From Cellulomonas triticagri (GTDB lineage: Bacteria; Actinomycetota; Actinomycetes; Actinomycetales; Cellulomonadaceae), in NCBI RefSeq assembly GCF_003696205.1, contig NZ_RFFI01000015.1, positions 1-47,994 of the forward strand: a stretch of DNA of 47,994 nt. Reading direction: 5' to 3'. The translations under genes and the position numbers were made by a program. Under the pieces are notes generated by a model. It ran no database searches. It was given only the letters and a program-made list of their open reading frames with translations, and was not told the DNA's origin. Positions 8,696 to 16,164 of the stretch are shown here, piece after piece. Positions within the stretch are counted from its first letter, which is position 1; each line of letters starts with the position of its first letter.

Positions 8696-9778
8696 CTAGG
8701 TACCGCTGCGCGGGGTGCGCGTGGTGAACCGCTGCTGCAGGAGGACGGCGGCGATGATGATCGCGCCCTTGACGACCGACTGGACCGAGGAGTCCAGGTT
8801 GTTCTGCACGAAGATGTTGGTCAGCGTCGCGAAGATCAGGACGCCGAGCACCGTGCCGACGATGGTGCCGCGGCCACCGGCCAGCAGCGTGCCGCCGACG
8901 ACCACCGCGGCGATGGCGTCCAGCTCGTAGAGCGTGCCGTTCGTGGACGACCCGGCGCCGGTGCGGGCCAGCATCATCACGCCCGCGATGCCCGCGGTCA
9001 GGCCGCACAGCGCGTACAGGTACATCGTGTGCCGCTTGACCGCGATGCCGGCGAGGCGCGCGGCCTCCGGGTTGCCACCCACCGCGATCGTGCGGCGGCC
9101 GAACGTCGTGCGGTTCAGCACGAACCACCCGGCGACAGCGACCACCGCGAAGATCCACACGATCTTCGGCACGCCGAGCAGGTCGCCCTTGAACGTCGAG
9201 GAGAACGAGTCCACGTTCACCAGCTGCGTGCGGCGACCCGCGATGAGCTCGGCGAGACCACGCGCCGCGACCAGCATGGCGAGCGTCGCGATGAACCCGA
9301 CCACCCGGCCGTACGCGATCAGCACACCGTTGATCAGGCCCGCGGCGAGGCCGACCGCGAGGGCGCACCCGACCATGACGATCCAGCCGTACTGGTCCGC
9401 CATCGTCTGCGTCGCCACGGTCGTCGCCCACACGGACGACAGCCCCAGCACGGACCCGACCGACAGGTCGATGCCGCCCGCGGTGATGACGAACGTCATC
9501 CCGATGCTCACCACCCCGATGATGGAGGCGGTGCTCACGATCACCGTGAGGTTGTCCAGGCTGGCGAACCGGCTGCCCGAGGTGACGGCCCCGACCACGC
9601 AGATCGCGGCCAGCGCGACGACGAGGCCGAGGATGCGGGCGGCGCCGCCCGACGACCCGCCGCGGCGGGTGCGGCCCGAGGCCTCCCGGGCGACCTGCTC
9701 GACCCGGGCCGACTCGTCGGCGGCGGGCGGGGCGGGGGTCGTGCCCGGGGGCTGGGCGGAGAGCTGGTGCTCGCTCAC
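8696..9778 (-). CDS. Sugar ABC transporter permease (RbsC-like)
   Basis: The 360-residue integral membrane protein starts at GTG 9778, whose GTGA overlaps the ATPase stop by 4 bases, so the two are translationally coupled. The N-terminal 50 residues are a hydrophilic Pro/Arg-rich tail. About ten hydrophobic segments follow, with the family-typical TFVITAGGIDLSVGSVLGLSS, GLINGVLIAYGRVVGFIATLAML, NRTTFGRRTIAVGGNPEAARLAGI and DAIAAVVVGGTLLAGGRGTIVGT. It forms the membrane channel of a CUT2-type sugar importer. Confidence 0.93.
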   Translation of the reverse strand: MSEHQLSAQPPGTTPAPPAADESARVEQVAREASGRTRRGGSSGGAARILGLVVALAAICVVGAVTSGSRFASLDNLTVIVSTASIIGVVSIGMTFVITAGGIDLSVGSVLGLSSVWATTVATQTMADQYGWIVMVGCALAVGLAAGLINGVLIAYGRVVGFIATLAMLVAARGLAELIAGRRTQLVNVDSFSSTFKGDLLGVPKIVWIFAVVAVAGWFVLNRTTFGRRTIAVGGNPEAARLAGIAVKRHTMYLYALCGLTAGIAGVMMLARTGAGSSTNGTLYELDAIAAVVVGGTLLAGGRGTIVGTVLGVLIFATLTNIFVQNNLDSSVQSVVKGAIIIAAVLLQQRFTTRTPRSGT

Positions 9779-11298
9779 GCGGCACTTCCTTCCATGACGA
9801 GGTCGAGCACGGCGTGCTCGTCGATGGCGGTGGCGGGGCCCTGGTGGACGACCCGGCCGTCGGACACGACCAGCACCCGGTCCGACAGACCGAGCACCTC
9901 GGGGATCTCGGAGGACACGACCACGACGGCGGCCCCCTCGTCGGCGAGCCGGCGCACCAGGGCGTAGATCTCGGCGCGGGCGCCGACGTCCACGCCGCGG
10001 GTCGGCTCGTCCAGCAGCAGCACCCGGCAGCCGTGCACCAGCCAGCGGGCGAGCATCGCCTTCTGCTGGTTGCCGCCGGACAGGGTGCGGATGGCGCGGT
10101 CGACGCCGGTCGGGCGCAGGTCGAGCGCCTCGGCCTGCTCCTGGGCGGTGCGGCGCTCGGCGCGCTCGTCCAGCATCCCGCCCTTCGCGAACCGGCCGAA
10201 CGTCGACAGCGTGATGTTGCGGTAGACCGGCTCGTCCAGCAGCAGGCCCTGCGCCTTGCGCTCCTCGGGGGCGAGGCCCACGCCCGCCCGCACGGCGGCC
10301 TGGACCTGGCCCGGACGCAGCCGGCGACCCGCCACCTCGACGGTGCCGGTGGTGGCGCGGCGCGCGCCGTACACGGTCTCCAGGATCTCGGAGCGGCCCG
10401 AGCCGACCAGGCCCGCGAGCCCGACGATCTCCCCCGCCCGCACCTGGAACGTCACGTCCGTGAACGCCCCGCGCAGCGACAGCCCCGCCACGTCGAGCAC
10501 CACGGGGGCGTCGGCGGGCAGGTCCGTGCCCTCCGGGAACGCGTACTCGACCGAGCGGCCCGTCATCAGCCGGATCAGCTCGCGGGTGGGCGTCGACGCC
10601 ACCGGCAGGTCCCGGGCGACCGTGCGGCCGTCCTTGAGGACCGTGATCCGGTCGCCGATCGCGCGGATCTCCTCCATGCGATGCGAGATGTAGACGATGG
10701 CGACGCCCGCGGCGGTGAGCTCCCGCACGACGCGGAACAGGTTCTCCACCTCGTCCGAGTCCAGCACCGCCGACGGCTCGTCCATGACGATGACGCGGGC
10801 GTCGTGGGACAGCGCGCGGGCCATCGACACGATCTGCTGCGCGGCGGCGGGCAGCGAGCCGACCTCGTGGTGCGGGGAGATCTCTGGGTGCCCGAGGCGG
10901 GCCAGGATCTCGCGGGTGCGGCGCCGCGCCTCCCGGCGGCGGGACACGCCCGCCGTCGCGAGCTCGTGCCCGAGGAAGACGTTCTCGGCGACGGTGAGGC
11001 CGGCCACGACGTCGAGCTCCTGGTACATCGTCGCGACGCCGAGCCGCAGCGCGGCGACCGGGTTCGCGATGGTGACGACCTCGCCGTCGACCAGCACCTC
11101 GCCCTCGGTGGGCTGGTGGGCGCCGGCGAGCACCTTGATGAGCGTCGACTTGCCCGCGCCGTTCTGGCCGAGCAGGCAGTGCACCTCGCCCGGCACGACG
11201 TCCAGGTCCACGCCGTCCAGGGCGCGGGCGCCGGGGAACTGCTTGACGATGCTGCGCATCTGGAGCAGCGGGGGCTGCTGGGGGTCCACGGTGACCAT
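9775..11298 (-). CDS. Sugar ABC transporter ATP-binding protein (RbsA-like, two NBDs)
   Basis: The 507-residue protein carries two fused nucleotide-binding domains. NBD1 has Walker A GQNGAGKST and Walker B VIVMDEPSAVLD, with a degenerate signature region (SLPAAAQQIVSMARAL). NBD2 (about residue 255 on) has a shortened P-loop region GLVGSGRSE, signature LSGGNQQKAML and Walker B VLLLDEPTRGVD. This asymmetry is normal for RbsA/MglA. ATG 11298 has no Shine-Dalgarno sequence, but a TTGACG / 18 / TAGGTT promoter ends six bases before it, so the mRNA should be leaderless. It is the first gene of the importer operon and is divergent from the ROK regulator. Confidence 0.93.
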   Translation of the reverse strand: MVTVDPQQPPLLQMRSIVKQFPGARALDGVDLDVVPGEVHCLLGQNGAGKSTLIKVLAGAHQPTEGEVLVDGEVVTIANPVAALRLGVATMYQELDVVAGLTVAENVFLGHELATAGVSRRREARRRTREILARLGHPEISPHHEVGSLPAAAQQIVSMARALSHDARVIVMDEPSAVLDSDEVENLFRVVRELTAAGVAIVYISHRMEEIRAIGDRITVLKDGRTVARDLPVASTPTRELIRLMTGRSVEYAFPEGTDLPADAPVVLDVAGLSLRGAFTDVTFQVRAGEIVGLAGLVGSGRSEILETVYGARRATTGTVEVAGRRLRPGQVQAAVRAGVGLAPEERKAQGLLLDEPVYRNITLSTFGRFAKGGMLDERAERRTAQEQAEALDLRPTGVDRAIRTLSGGNQQKAMLARWLVHGCRVLLLDEPTRGVDVGARAEIYALVRRLADEGAAVVVVSSEIPEVLGLSDRVLVVSDGRVVHQGPATAIDEHAVLDLVMEGSAA

Positions 11299-11304
11299 GT
11301 GGCG

Positions 11305-11334
11305 AACCTAGGCGGCACTTCTGTCGGGCGTCAA
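11305..11334 (-). promoter_or_regulatory. Strong leaderless promoter of the RbsA-type operon
   Basis: On the minus strand TTGACG (11329-11334) and TAGGTT (11305-11310) are separated by 18 bases. Six bases lie between TAGGTT and ATG 11298, so transcription should start at the A of the start codon. Confidence 0.75.
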
Positions 11335-11415
11335 GCATAAGTTCGACCTGGTTTGTCCGAGTTACCGTTTCGTGACCGTCACAAGTGGTGGGACTTTTCT
11401 GGTTCACTGGGCTCC

Positions 11416-12651
11416 ATGCAGGACGTCGTCAGGCTCCCCACCCGCCACGCGGGCGCCGGTGAGCTGTTCCAGCTGCTCCGCGACGGGCGGCCGCGCACCC
11501 GCGCCGACCTGGCCGCCGCCACCGGGCAGGCCCGCTCCACCATCACCGCGCGCGTCGACGTCCTCATGGCCGCCGAGCTCATCGCCCCCGCCGGAGAGGC
11601 GTCCTCCACCGGCGGCCGGCCCCCCACCACCTTCGCGTTCCGGCCCAGCGCCCGCGTCGTCCTCGCCGTCGACCTCGGCGCCACCCACGCGCGCCTCGCC
11701 GTCACCGACCTCGCGTCGACCGTGCTCGCGTCCACCGAGGCCAGCATCGCCATCGCCGACGGGCCCGAGGCCGTCCTGGGCTGGATCGCCGAGCACGGCC
11801 GCGCCCTCGTCGCCAGCACCGGGCGCCCCCTCGACGACCTCGTCTCCGTCGGCGTCGGCCTGCCCGGGCCCGTCGAGCACTCCACCGGCCGGCCCATCAA
11901 CCCGCCGATCATGCCGTCCTGGGACGACGCCGACGTCCGCGGCATCCTGTCCGACGCGCTCGGCGGGCCCGAGGTCCTCGTCGACAACGACGTCAACCTC
12001 ATGGCCCTCGGCGAGCACCGGTCCGCCTGGCCCGACGTCAGCGACATGCTCTTCGTCAAGGTCGCCACCGGCATCGGGTCCGGGATCATCTCCGACGGGC
12101 GGCTGCGCCGCGGGGCCCAGGGCGCCGCGGGCGACATCGGCCACATCGCCGTGCCCGGTGCCGACGACGTCCCCTGCCGCTGCGGCAACCTCGGGTGCCT
12201 CGAGGCCGTCGCCTCCGGGCGGGCCGTCGCCGAGCACCTGCGTCGCGCGGGGCTCGACGCCCAGACCGGCGCCGACGTCGTCGCCCTCGTCCGCTCCGGG
12301 GACCTCGCCGCCGGGCGCGCCGTCCGGCAGGCCGGGCGCGAGCTCGGCTCCGTGCTCGCGGCCTGCGTCAGCCTCCTCAACCCGTCGCTCGTCGTCATCG
12401 GCGGTGTCGTCGCCGAGGCCGGGGAGCACCTCATCGCCGGGATCCGCGAGGTCGTCTACCAGCGGTCGCTGCCGCTCGCGACACAGCACCTGCGGATCGT
12501 CACCTCGCAGGCCCGGTCGCAGGTCGGCATCCTCGGGGCGTCCGCGATGGCCGTCGACCACGTCCTGTCCCCCGCGGCCGTCGACCGGCTGCTGGACGCG
12601 ATGGTCGCGGACGGCGAGGTCGCGGAGGCCGCGGGGTCGGACGCGGGCTGA
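11416..12651 (+). CDS. ROK family transcriptional regulator
   Basis: The 411-residue protein is read from ATG 11416. A longer reading from TTG 11353 adds 21 residues but lacks support. An N-terminal winged helix (residues about 15-70: ELFQLLRDGRPRTRADLAA, TGQARSTITARVDVL, STGGRPP) precedes a ROK sugar-kinase-like domain with AVDLGATHARLAV, VGVGLPGPVEH, VDNDVNLMALGE and the zinc motif CRCGNLGCLEA. It most likely represses the divergent sugar importer operon and is relieved by the imported sugar or its phosphate. No obvious Shine-Dalgarno sequence or -10 box was found before ATG 11416. Confidence 0.92.
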   Translation: MQDVVRLPTRHAGAGELFQLLRDGRPRTRADLAAATGQARSTITARVDVLMAAELIAPAGEASSTGGRPPTTFAFRPSARVVLAVDLGATHARLAVTDLASTVLASTEASIAIADGPEAVLGWIAEHGRALVASTGRPLDDLVSVGVGLPGPVEHSTGRPINPPIMPSWDDADVRGILSDALGGPEVLVDNDVNLMALGEHRSAWPDVSDMLFVKVATGIGSGIISDGRLRRGAQGAAGDIGHIAVPGADDVPCRCGNLGCLEAVASGRAVAEHLRRAGLDAQTGADVVALVRSGDLAAGRAVRQAGRELGSVLAACVSLLNPSLVVIGGVVAEAGEHLIAGIREVVYQRSLPLATQHLRIVTSQARSQVGILGASAMAVDHVLSPAAVDRLLDAMVADGEVAEAAGSDAG

Positions 12652-12680
12652 GCGGGTCCGCGCCGGTCGAGGAGCGGGCA

Positions 12681-12704
12681 CCGAGCCGTCCACAGGCGGC
12701 TCGG
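12681..12704 (+). terminator. 8-bp hairpin after the ROK gene
   Basis: CCGAGCCG (12681-12688) and CGGCTCGG (12697-12704) form a perfect stem with an 8-base loop, 30 bases past the ROK stop. A second, smaller inverted repeat (ACGGGG/CCCCGT, 12775-12792) follows before the toxin-antitoxin pair. Confidence 0.6.
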
Positions 12705-12850
12705 GCGTGCACCGTCCCCAGGCCTGCGGGTGGCGGGTCCTGTCACGCGATACGCGCCACCTAGCGTCATCGGCACGGGGTGACCGCCCCGTCCGCAGCA
12801 GGGTCGGCCGCACCACTCAACGGCTCCGACCCGCTGCTACGTTCCGCCAG

Positions 12851-13072
12851 ATGGAGAAGGTGCCCGTGACCACGACCCAGGACCGCCACGTCCCCGATCC
12901 GACGCGCGACGGCGAGTCGACCGACGAGTTCTTCGCCCGCCTCGTCGCCGAGGGCCGGTTGATCCCCGCACGCCTGCCGCTGTCCGCGGTGCGCCTCCCG
13001 GATCACCCGCGGCGCAGCCACGAGGAGATCGACCGGATCCTCATCGAGCTCGGCTATGACGTCGCGCACTGA
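12851..13072 (+). CDS. Putative VapB-like antitoxin
   Basis: This is a 73-residue acidic/charged protein (ESTDEFFARLVAEGRLIP, then RRSHEEIDRILIELGYDV). Its gene ends 17 bases inside the following PIN-domain gene, the usual antitoxin position. Two starts are possible: ATG 12851, seven bases after a TACGTT -10-like box (12838-12843) and so close to leaderless, or GTG 12866 with GGAGAAGG at 12853-12860, which gives 68 residues. I recognise no DNA-binding motif. The antitoxin role is inferred from size and from overlap with the toxin gene. Confidence 0.65.
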   Translation: MEKVPVTTTQDRHVPDPTRDGESTDEFFARLVAEGRLIPARLPLSAVRLPDHPRRSHEEIDRILIELGYDVAH

Positions 13073-13565
13073 GACCCGCTGCTACCTCGACTCCTCCGTC
13101 GCCATCCACGTGCTCGACAGCACGCGACGAGCGCGCGCCTGGTTCGACGCCCAGGTCGGCCACCGGAGACCGCTCGTCTCGTCGGGCCTCCTCGGGCTGG
13201 AGGTCGCCCGCTACCTCGTCCGGGTCGGCGCGCCAGGCGCATGCTCGGCGGTCGATCTCCTCGACGCGGTCGAGCACCTCCCGGTGGACGACGACCTGCT
13301 GACCGAGGCCGCAGCCGTGCCGACGCCGTTGAAGTCCCTCGACTGCCTGCACCTCGCGTCCGCCGTGCGGGTCGGCCCCGGGCGCGTCATCGTCGCGACG
13401 CACGACAAGGCCCTGGCCCGGGCCGCGGCGGCGATGGGGTTCGAGACGACCGACCCGCTCGCCCACGAGCACGGCGGCGAGCACGACGTCGCGCACCCGG
13501 AGGACGGTGCCAGCCCTCGCGGCGCCGGGCTGCCGCACGAGGGCACCGCCTCGGTCAGGGGCTGA
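13056..13565 (+). CDS. PIN-domain ribonuclease toxin (VapC-like)
   Basis: The 169-residue protein starts at ATG 13056, inside the antitoxin gene. The PIN acidic residues are present: D12 in YLDSSVAIHVL, E49 in LGLEVARYL, D96 in SLDCLHLASA and D117 in VATHDKAL. Together they bind the metal for RNA cleavage. The domain ends near residue 130. A His/Gly/Glu-rich tail of about 35 residues (from HEHGGEHDV on) is longer than usual for VapC. The 3' end overlaps the convergent gene by 11 bases. In the VapBC model the toxin cleaves RNA when the antitoxin is degraded; the target is unknown. Confidence 0.88.
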   Translation: MTSRTETRCYLDSSVAIHVLDSTRRARAWFDAQVGHRRPLVSSGLLGLEVARYLVRVGAPGACSAVDLLDAVEHLPVDDDLLTEAAAVPTPLKSLDCLHLASAVRVGPGRVIVATHDKALARAAAAMGFETTDPLAHEHGGEHDVAHPEDGASPRGAGLPHEGTASVRG

Positions 13566-14460
13566 CCACGTCCAGCGCCGCGAGCAGGCGGGCGCGCAGC
13601 ACCTGGGACCGGGCGGCGAAGTCGCGCTGCCGGCGGACGTACTCGGCCTTGCCCTCGGGCGTCTCGATCGCGACGGCCTCCAGCCCGTAGGACGACACGT
13701 CATAGGGCGATGCCTGCATGTCGGTGGACCGGATCGCGAGCGCGAGCTCGAAGCAGTCGAGCAGCAGGTCACCGGGGACGACGGGACCGAGCTTCAGCGC
13801 CCACTTGTACAGGTCCATGTTCGCGTGCAGGCAGCCCGGCTGCTCCATCGCGACCTGCGTCTCCCGCGTCGGCTGCAGCGTGTTGCGCGGGACCGCGTCG
13901 GGGGTGAAGAACCGGAACGCGTCGATGTGCGTGCACCGGATGCGGTGGCCTTCCACGACCGCGTCCGTGCCCTCCTCGCCCAGGCGCAGCGGCAGGGGGT
14001 GGCGGTGCGCGTCGCCCTCGCGGTAGACCATCGCCCACTCGTGCAGCCCGAAGCAGCCCGTCGCGGCGGGGCGGGACGCCGTGGCGGACAGCAGGGCGCG
14101 GACGTACTCCACGGTGCTCCCGCGGTCGGCGAGGAACGCCTCGACGTCGAGCGCCACCGTCGCGTCCGCGGCGGTGCGGTACCAGCGCCACGCCGCCTGC
14201 GGGGCGTCGGCGGCGTCGGCCAGGGCGGATCCGGCGCCGGGGTGCCAGCGGCGCAGGTGGGCGGGCTTCGCCGGGTAGTACTCGAACAGGAAGTCCTCGA
14301 TGGCGTGCCGCTCGCCGCTGGCGCGCCGCGCCCGGTGCCCGGCGGTCAGCGCGTCGGCCCGCTCGGCGTGCGCGTCCGCCCGAGCGCGCCAGGTCGCGGC
14401 GTCGAGCACCACGCGCTCGGCCGTCGGCGACGGGGCGGGGTGCGGCTCGGTGACGGTCAC
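13555..14460 (-). CDS. Conserved actinobacterial protein annotated as 3-methyladenine DNA glycosylase
   Basis: The 301-residue protein starts at GTG 14460, overlapping the upstream EamA gene stop by 4 bases (GTGA). Recognisable family stretches are LDAATWRARADAHAERADAL, HAIEDFLFEYYPAKPAHLRR, TGCFGLHEWAMVYR, HIDAFRFFTPDA, MEQPGCLHANMDLYKWALKL and YDVSSYGLEAVAIETPEG. Actinobacterial homologues usually carry the name 3-methyladenine DNA glycosylase. I see no helix-hairpin-helix or other repair motif that proves the activity, so the name rests on family recognition. It is the last gene of the TetR-EamA operon. Confidence 0.65.
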   Translation of the reverse strand: MTVTEPHPAPSPTAERVVLDAATWRARADAHAERADALTAGHRARRASGERHAIEDFLFEYYPAKPAHLRRWHPGAGSALADAADAPQAAWRWYRTAADATVALDVEAFLADRGSTVEYVRALLSATASRPAATGCFGLHEWAMVYREGDAHRHPLPLRLGEEGTDAVVEGHRIRCTHIDAFRFFTPDAVPRNTLQPTRETQVAMEQPGCLHANMDLYKWALKLGPVVPGDLLLDCFELALAIRSTDMQASPYDVSSYGLEAVAIETPEGKAEYVRRQRDFAARSQVLRARLLAALDVVSP

Positions 14461-15536
14461 GGGGTCCAGCGTAGGAGGCGACGGCGCCGCAGCCGACGCC
14501 CGGCGCCCGCCCCCACGGGAACCGTGAGCACCACCAGGCAGACGACCACGAGGCCGGTGCCCGCCCAGCCGACCGCCGGGAGGCGCTCCCCCACGACCAG
14601 CACCGCCAGCACGGCGGCGACCGCCGGTTCGAGCAGGGTCAGCGTGGTCGCGGTGCTCACCGGGACGTGCGCGAGCCCGAGGCCGAAGAGCACGTAGCCC
14701 ACGAACATCGGGACCAGCGCCATGTACGCACCGACGGCGGCGTTCCCCCACGACGCGAGCAGCGGCGCCCCCGTCACCGCCAGCACGGGCAGGAGCAGCA
14801 CGCCGCCGACGCCGAACACCGCCCCCATCGCCGCGCGCGACGGCACCCCGCCGAGCATCAGGCGGTGCGCGACCCAGGAGTACAGCGCGTACGTCAGCCC
14901 CGCGACCAGGCCCCACGCGATCCCGAGCAGCGACCCCGCGCCCCCGGGACCGGCACCCGCGACACCCGGGCCCGACCCGCCGCCGAGCACCTTCCCGAGG
15001 CAGAGCAGCACGATGCCGACCAGCCCGGTCGCGGCGGCCGCGACCCAGCGCCCCGACAGCCGTCGGCCGTCCACGACGCGCTCGACCAGCGCCGCCGCCA
15101 GGGGCGCGGAGCCCAACGAGACGACCGTGCCGACGGCGACGCCCGCGACGTGCATGGACGAGTAGAACGCCAGCGGGTAGACGGCGACGGCGAGGCCGCC
15201 CAACGCGACCAGACCCGGGCGCCGGCGCAGCGCGGCCCCGTGGGCGCGGACGAGCCGCCACGCCGTCGCCGCCTGGAGCAGGCCGCCGACGCCCATCGCC
15301 GCCGCGCCGATGGCCAGCGGACCGACGTCCGGGGCCAGCGTCGCGGCGGTGCCGGTCGTGCCCCACAGCACCGACGCGACGAGGACCGCCAGCACACCGA
15401 CCGCGGGCCCACGCCCCGGGGCGGGCGGCGCGGCGCCGAGTGCCGCCGGGACCGTCGGACCGGCGCCCCGACCCGTCCCCGCACCTGCTCCTGTCGCCGT
15501 ACCCGTGCCCGCGCGCACCGGGCCCGGTGCCGTCAC
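14457..15536 (-). CDS. EamA/DMT family transporter
   Basis: The 359-residue membrane protein starts at GTG 15536, coupled to the upstream TetR stop by a GTGA overlap. After a Gly/Ala/Pro-rich N-terminus there are about ten hydrophobic helices in two EamA halves: ASVLWGTTGTAATLAP opens the first, and GIAWGLVAGLTYALYSWVAH the second, which closes with STATTLTLLEPAVAAVLAVLVVGE. DMT transporters of this kind usually export metabolites or amino acids. The TetR gene directly upstream probably controls it and may sense its substrate. Confidence 0.88.
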   Translation of the reverse strand: MTAPGPVRAGTGTATGAGAGTGRGAGPTVPAALGAAPPAPGRGPAVGVLAVLVASVLWGTTGTAATLAPDVGPLAIGAAAMGVGGLLQAATAWRLVRAHGAALRRRPGLVALGGLAVAVYPLAFYSSMHVAGVAVGTVVSLGSAPLAAALVERVVDGRRLSGRWVAAAATGLVGIVLLCLGKVLGGGSGPGVAGAGPGGAGSLLGIAWGLVAGLTYALYSWVAHRLMLGGVPSRAAMGAVFGVGGVLLLPVLAVTGAPLLASWGNAAVGAYMALVPMFVGYVLFGLGLAHVPVSTATTLTLLEPAVAAVLAVLVVGERLPAVGWAGTGLVVVCLVVLTVPVGAGAGRRLRRRRLLRWTP

Positions 15537-16120
15537 CGGGCGTCCAGCAGGTCCACCGCGATCGCACGGGCGTGGCGGATGCGCCGGTCGTCGCCCTCCA
15601 GCCCGGCGCGGGACGTGCTGCCCTCCAGCAGGAACGCCAGGTGCTCGGCGAGCGCGGCGGCACGCGGCACGTCGTCGGGCAGCAGGTCGCGCAGGTGCGC
15701 GGCGACGATCGCCTCGACCTCCTCCTTCTGCGCCCGGATGGTGGCGCGTCCCGGATCGCCCGCGGGCAGCTCCCCGGCGGCGTTGAGCAGGCCGCAGCCG
15801 CGGAAGCCGTCGGGGTAGAACGCGTCGGCGTGGTCGAGGTACGCGTCGAAGACGGCGAGCACCCGGGCACGCGGGTCGTCCCCGGCGGCGGCGACCCGGT
15901 CGCGGTAGAGCGCCAGCCACTCGGCGTGCCGGGCGTCGAGGTACGCGTCGACCAGGTGCGCCTTGGAGGGGAAGTTGTTGTAGAGGCTCATCTTGGCGAC
16001 GCCCGCCTCGGCGGTGATCGTGTCGACACCGGTCGCCGCGATGCCGTCGGCGTAGAACCGGGCGGACGCGGCAGCGAGCAGCCGCTCGCGGGCGGGTCGC
16101 CGCCTCGTGCTCGGCACCAT
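15533..16120 (-). CDS. TetR/AcrR family transcriptional regulator
   Basis: The 195-residue protein starts at ATG 16120 with GGAAGGGCGGGC upstream. The N-terminal helix-turn-helix covers residues about 8-55: RERLLAAASARFYADGIAATGVD, then ITAEAGVAKMSLYNNFPSK, with the family signature YNNFPSK. The C-terminal ligand domain contains FRGCGLLNAAGE, seen in the AcrR subgroup. A near-perfect 26-bp palindrome lies 13 bases before the start codon, so autorepression together with the downstream exporter gene is very likely. Confidence 0.93.
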   Translation of the reverse strand: MVPSTRRRPARERLLAAASARFYADGIAATGVDTITAEAGVAKMSLYNNFPSKAHLVDAYLDARHAEWLALYRDRVAAAGDDPRARVLAVFDAYLDHADAFYPDGFRGCGLLNAAGELPAGDPGRATIRAQKEEVEAIVAAHLRDLLPDDVPRAAALAEHLAFLLEGSTSRAGLEGDDRRIRHARAIAVDLLDAR

Positions 16121-16133
16121 CTGCCCGCCCTTC

Positions 16134-16159
16134 CGTTAAGTAGACCGTCCTACCTAACG
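16134..16159. promoter_or_regulatory. TetR-type operator palindrome
   Basis: The arms CGTTAAGTAG (16134-16143) and CTACCTAACG (16150-16159) surround ACCGTC. Nine of ten arm positions are complementary. The site lies between the tetR start and the stop of the polymerase gene, where the tetR promoter must be. Confidence 0.8.
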
Positions 16160-16164
16160 AAGCG

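Noticed and set aside
11372..11382. GTGAC-C-GTCAC as a ROK operator
   Set aside because: Five-base arms are too short to stand out in such GC-rich DNA, and no second copy was found nearby.
11353..11415. N-terminal extension of the ROK regulator from TTG 11353
   Set aside because: The extra 21 residues have no family match, and the stretch is the expected promoter region between divergent genes.
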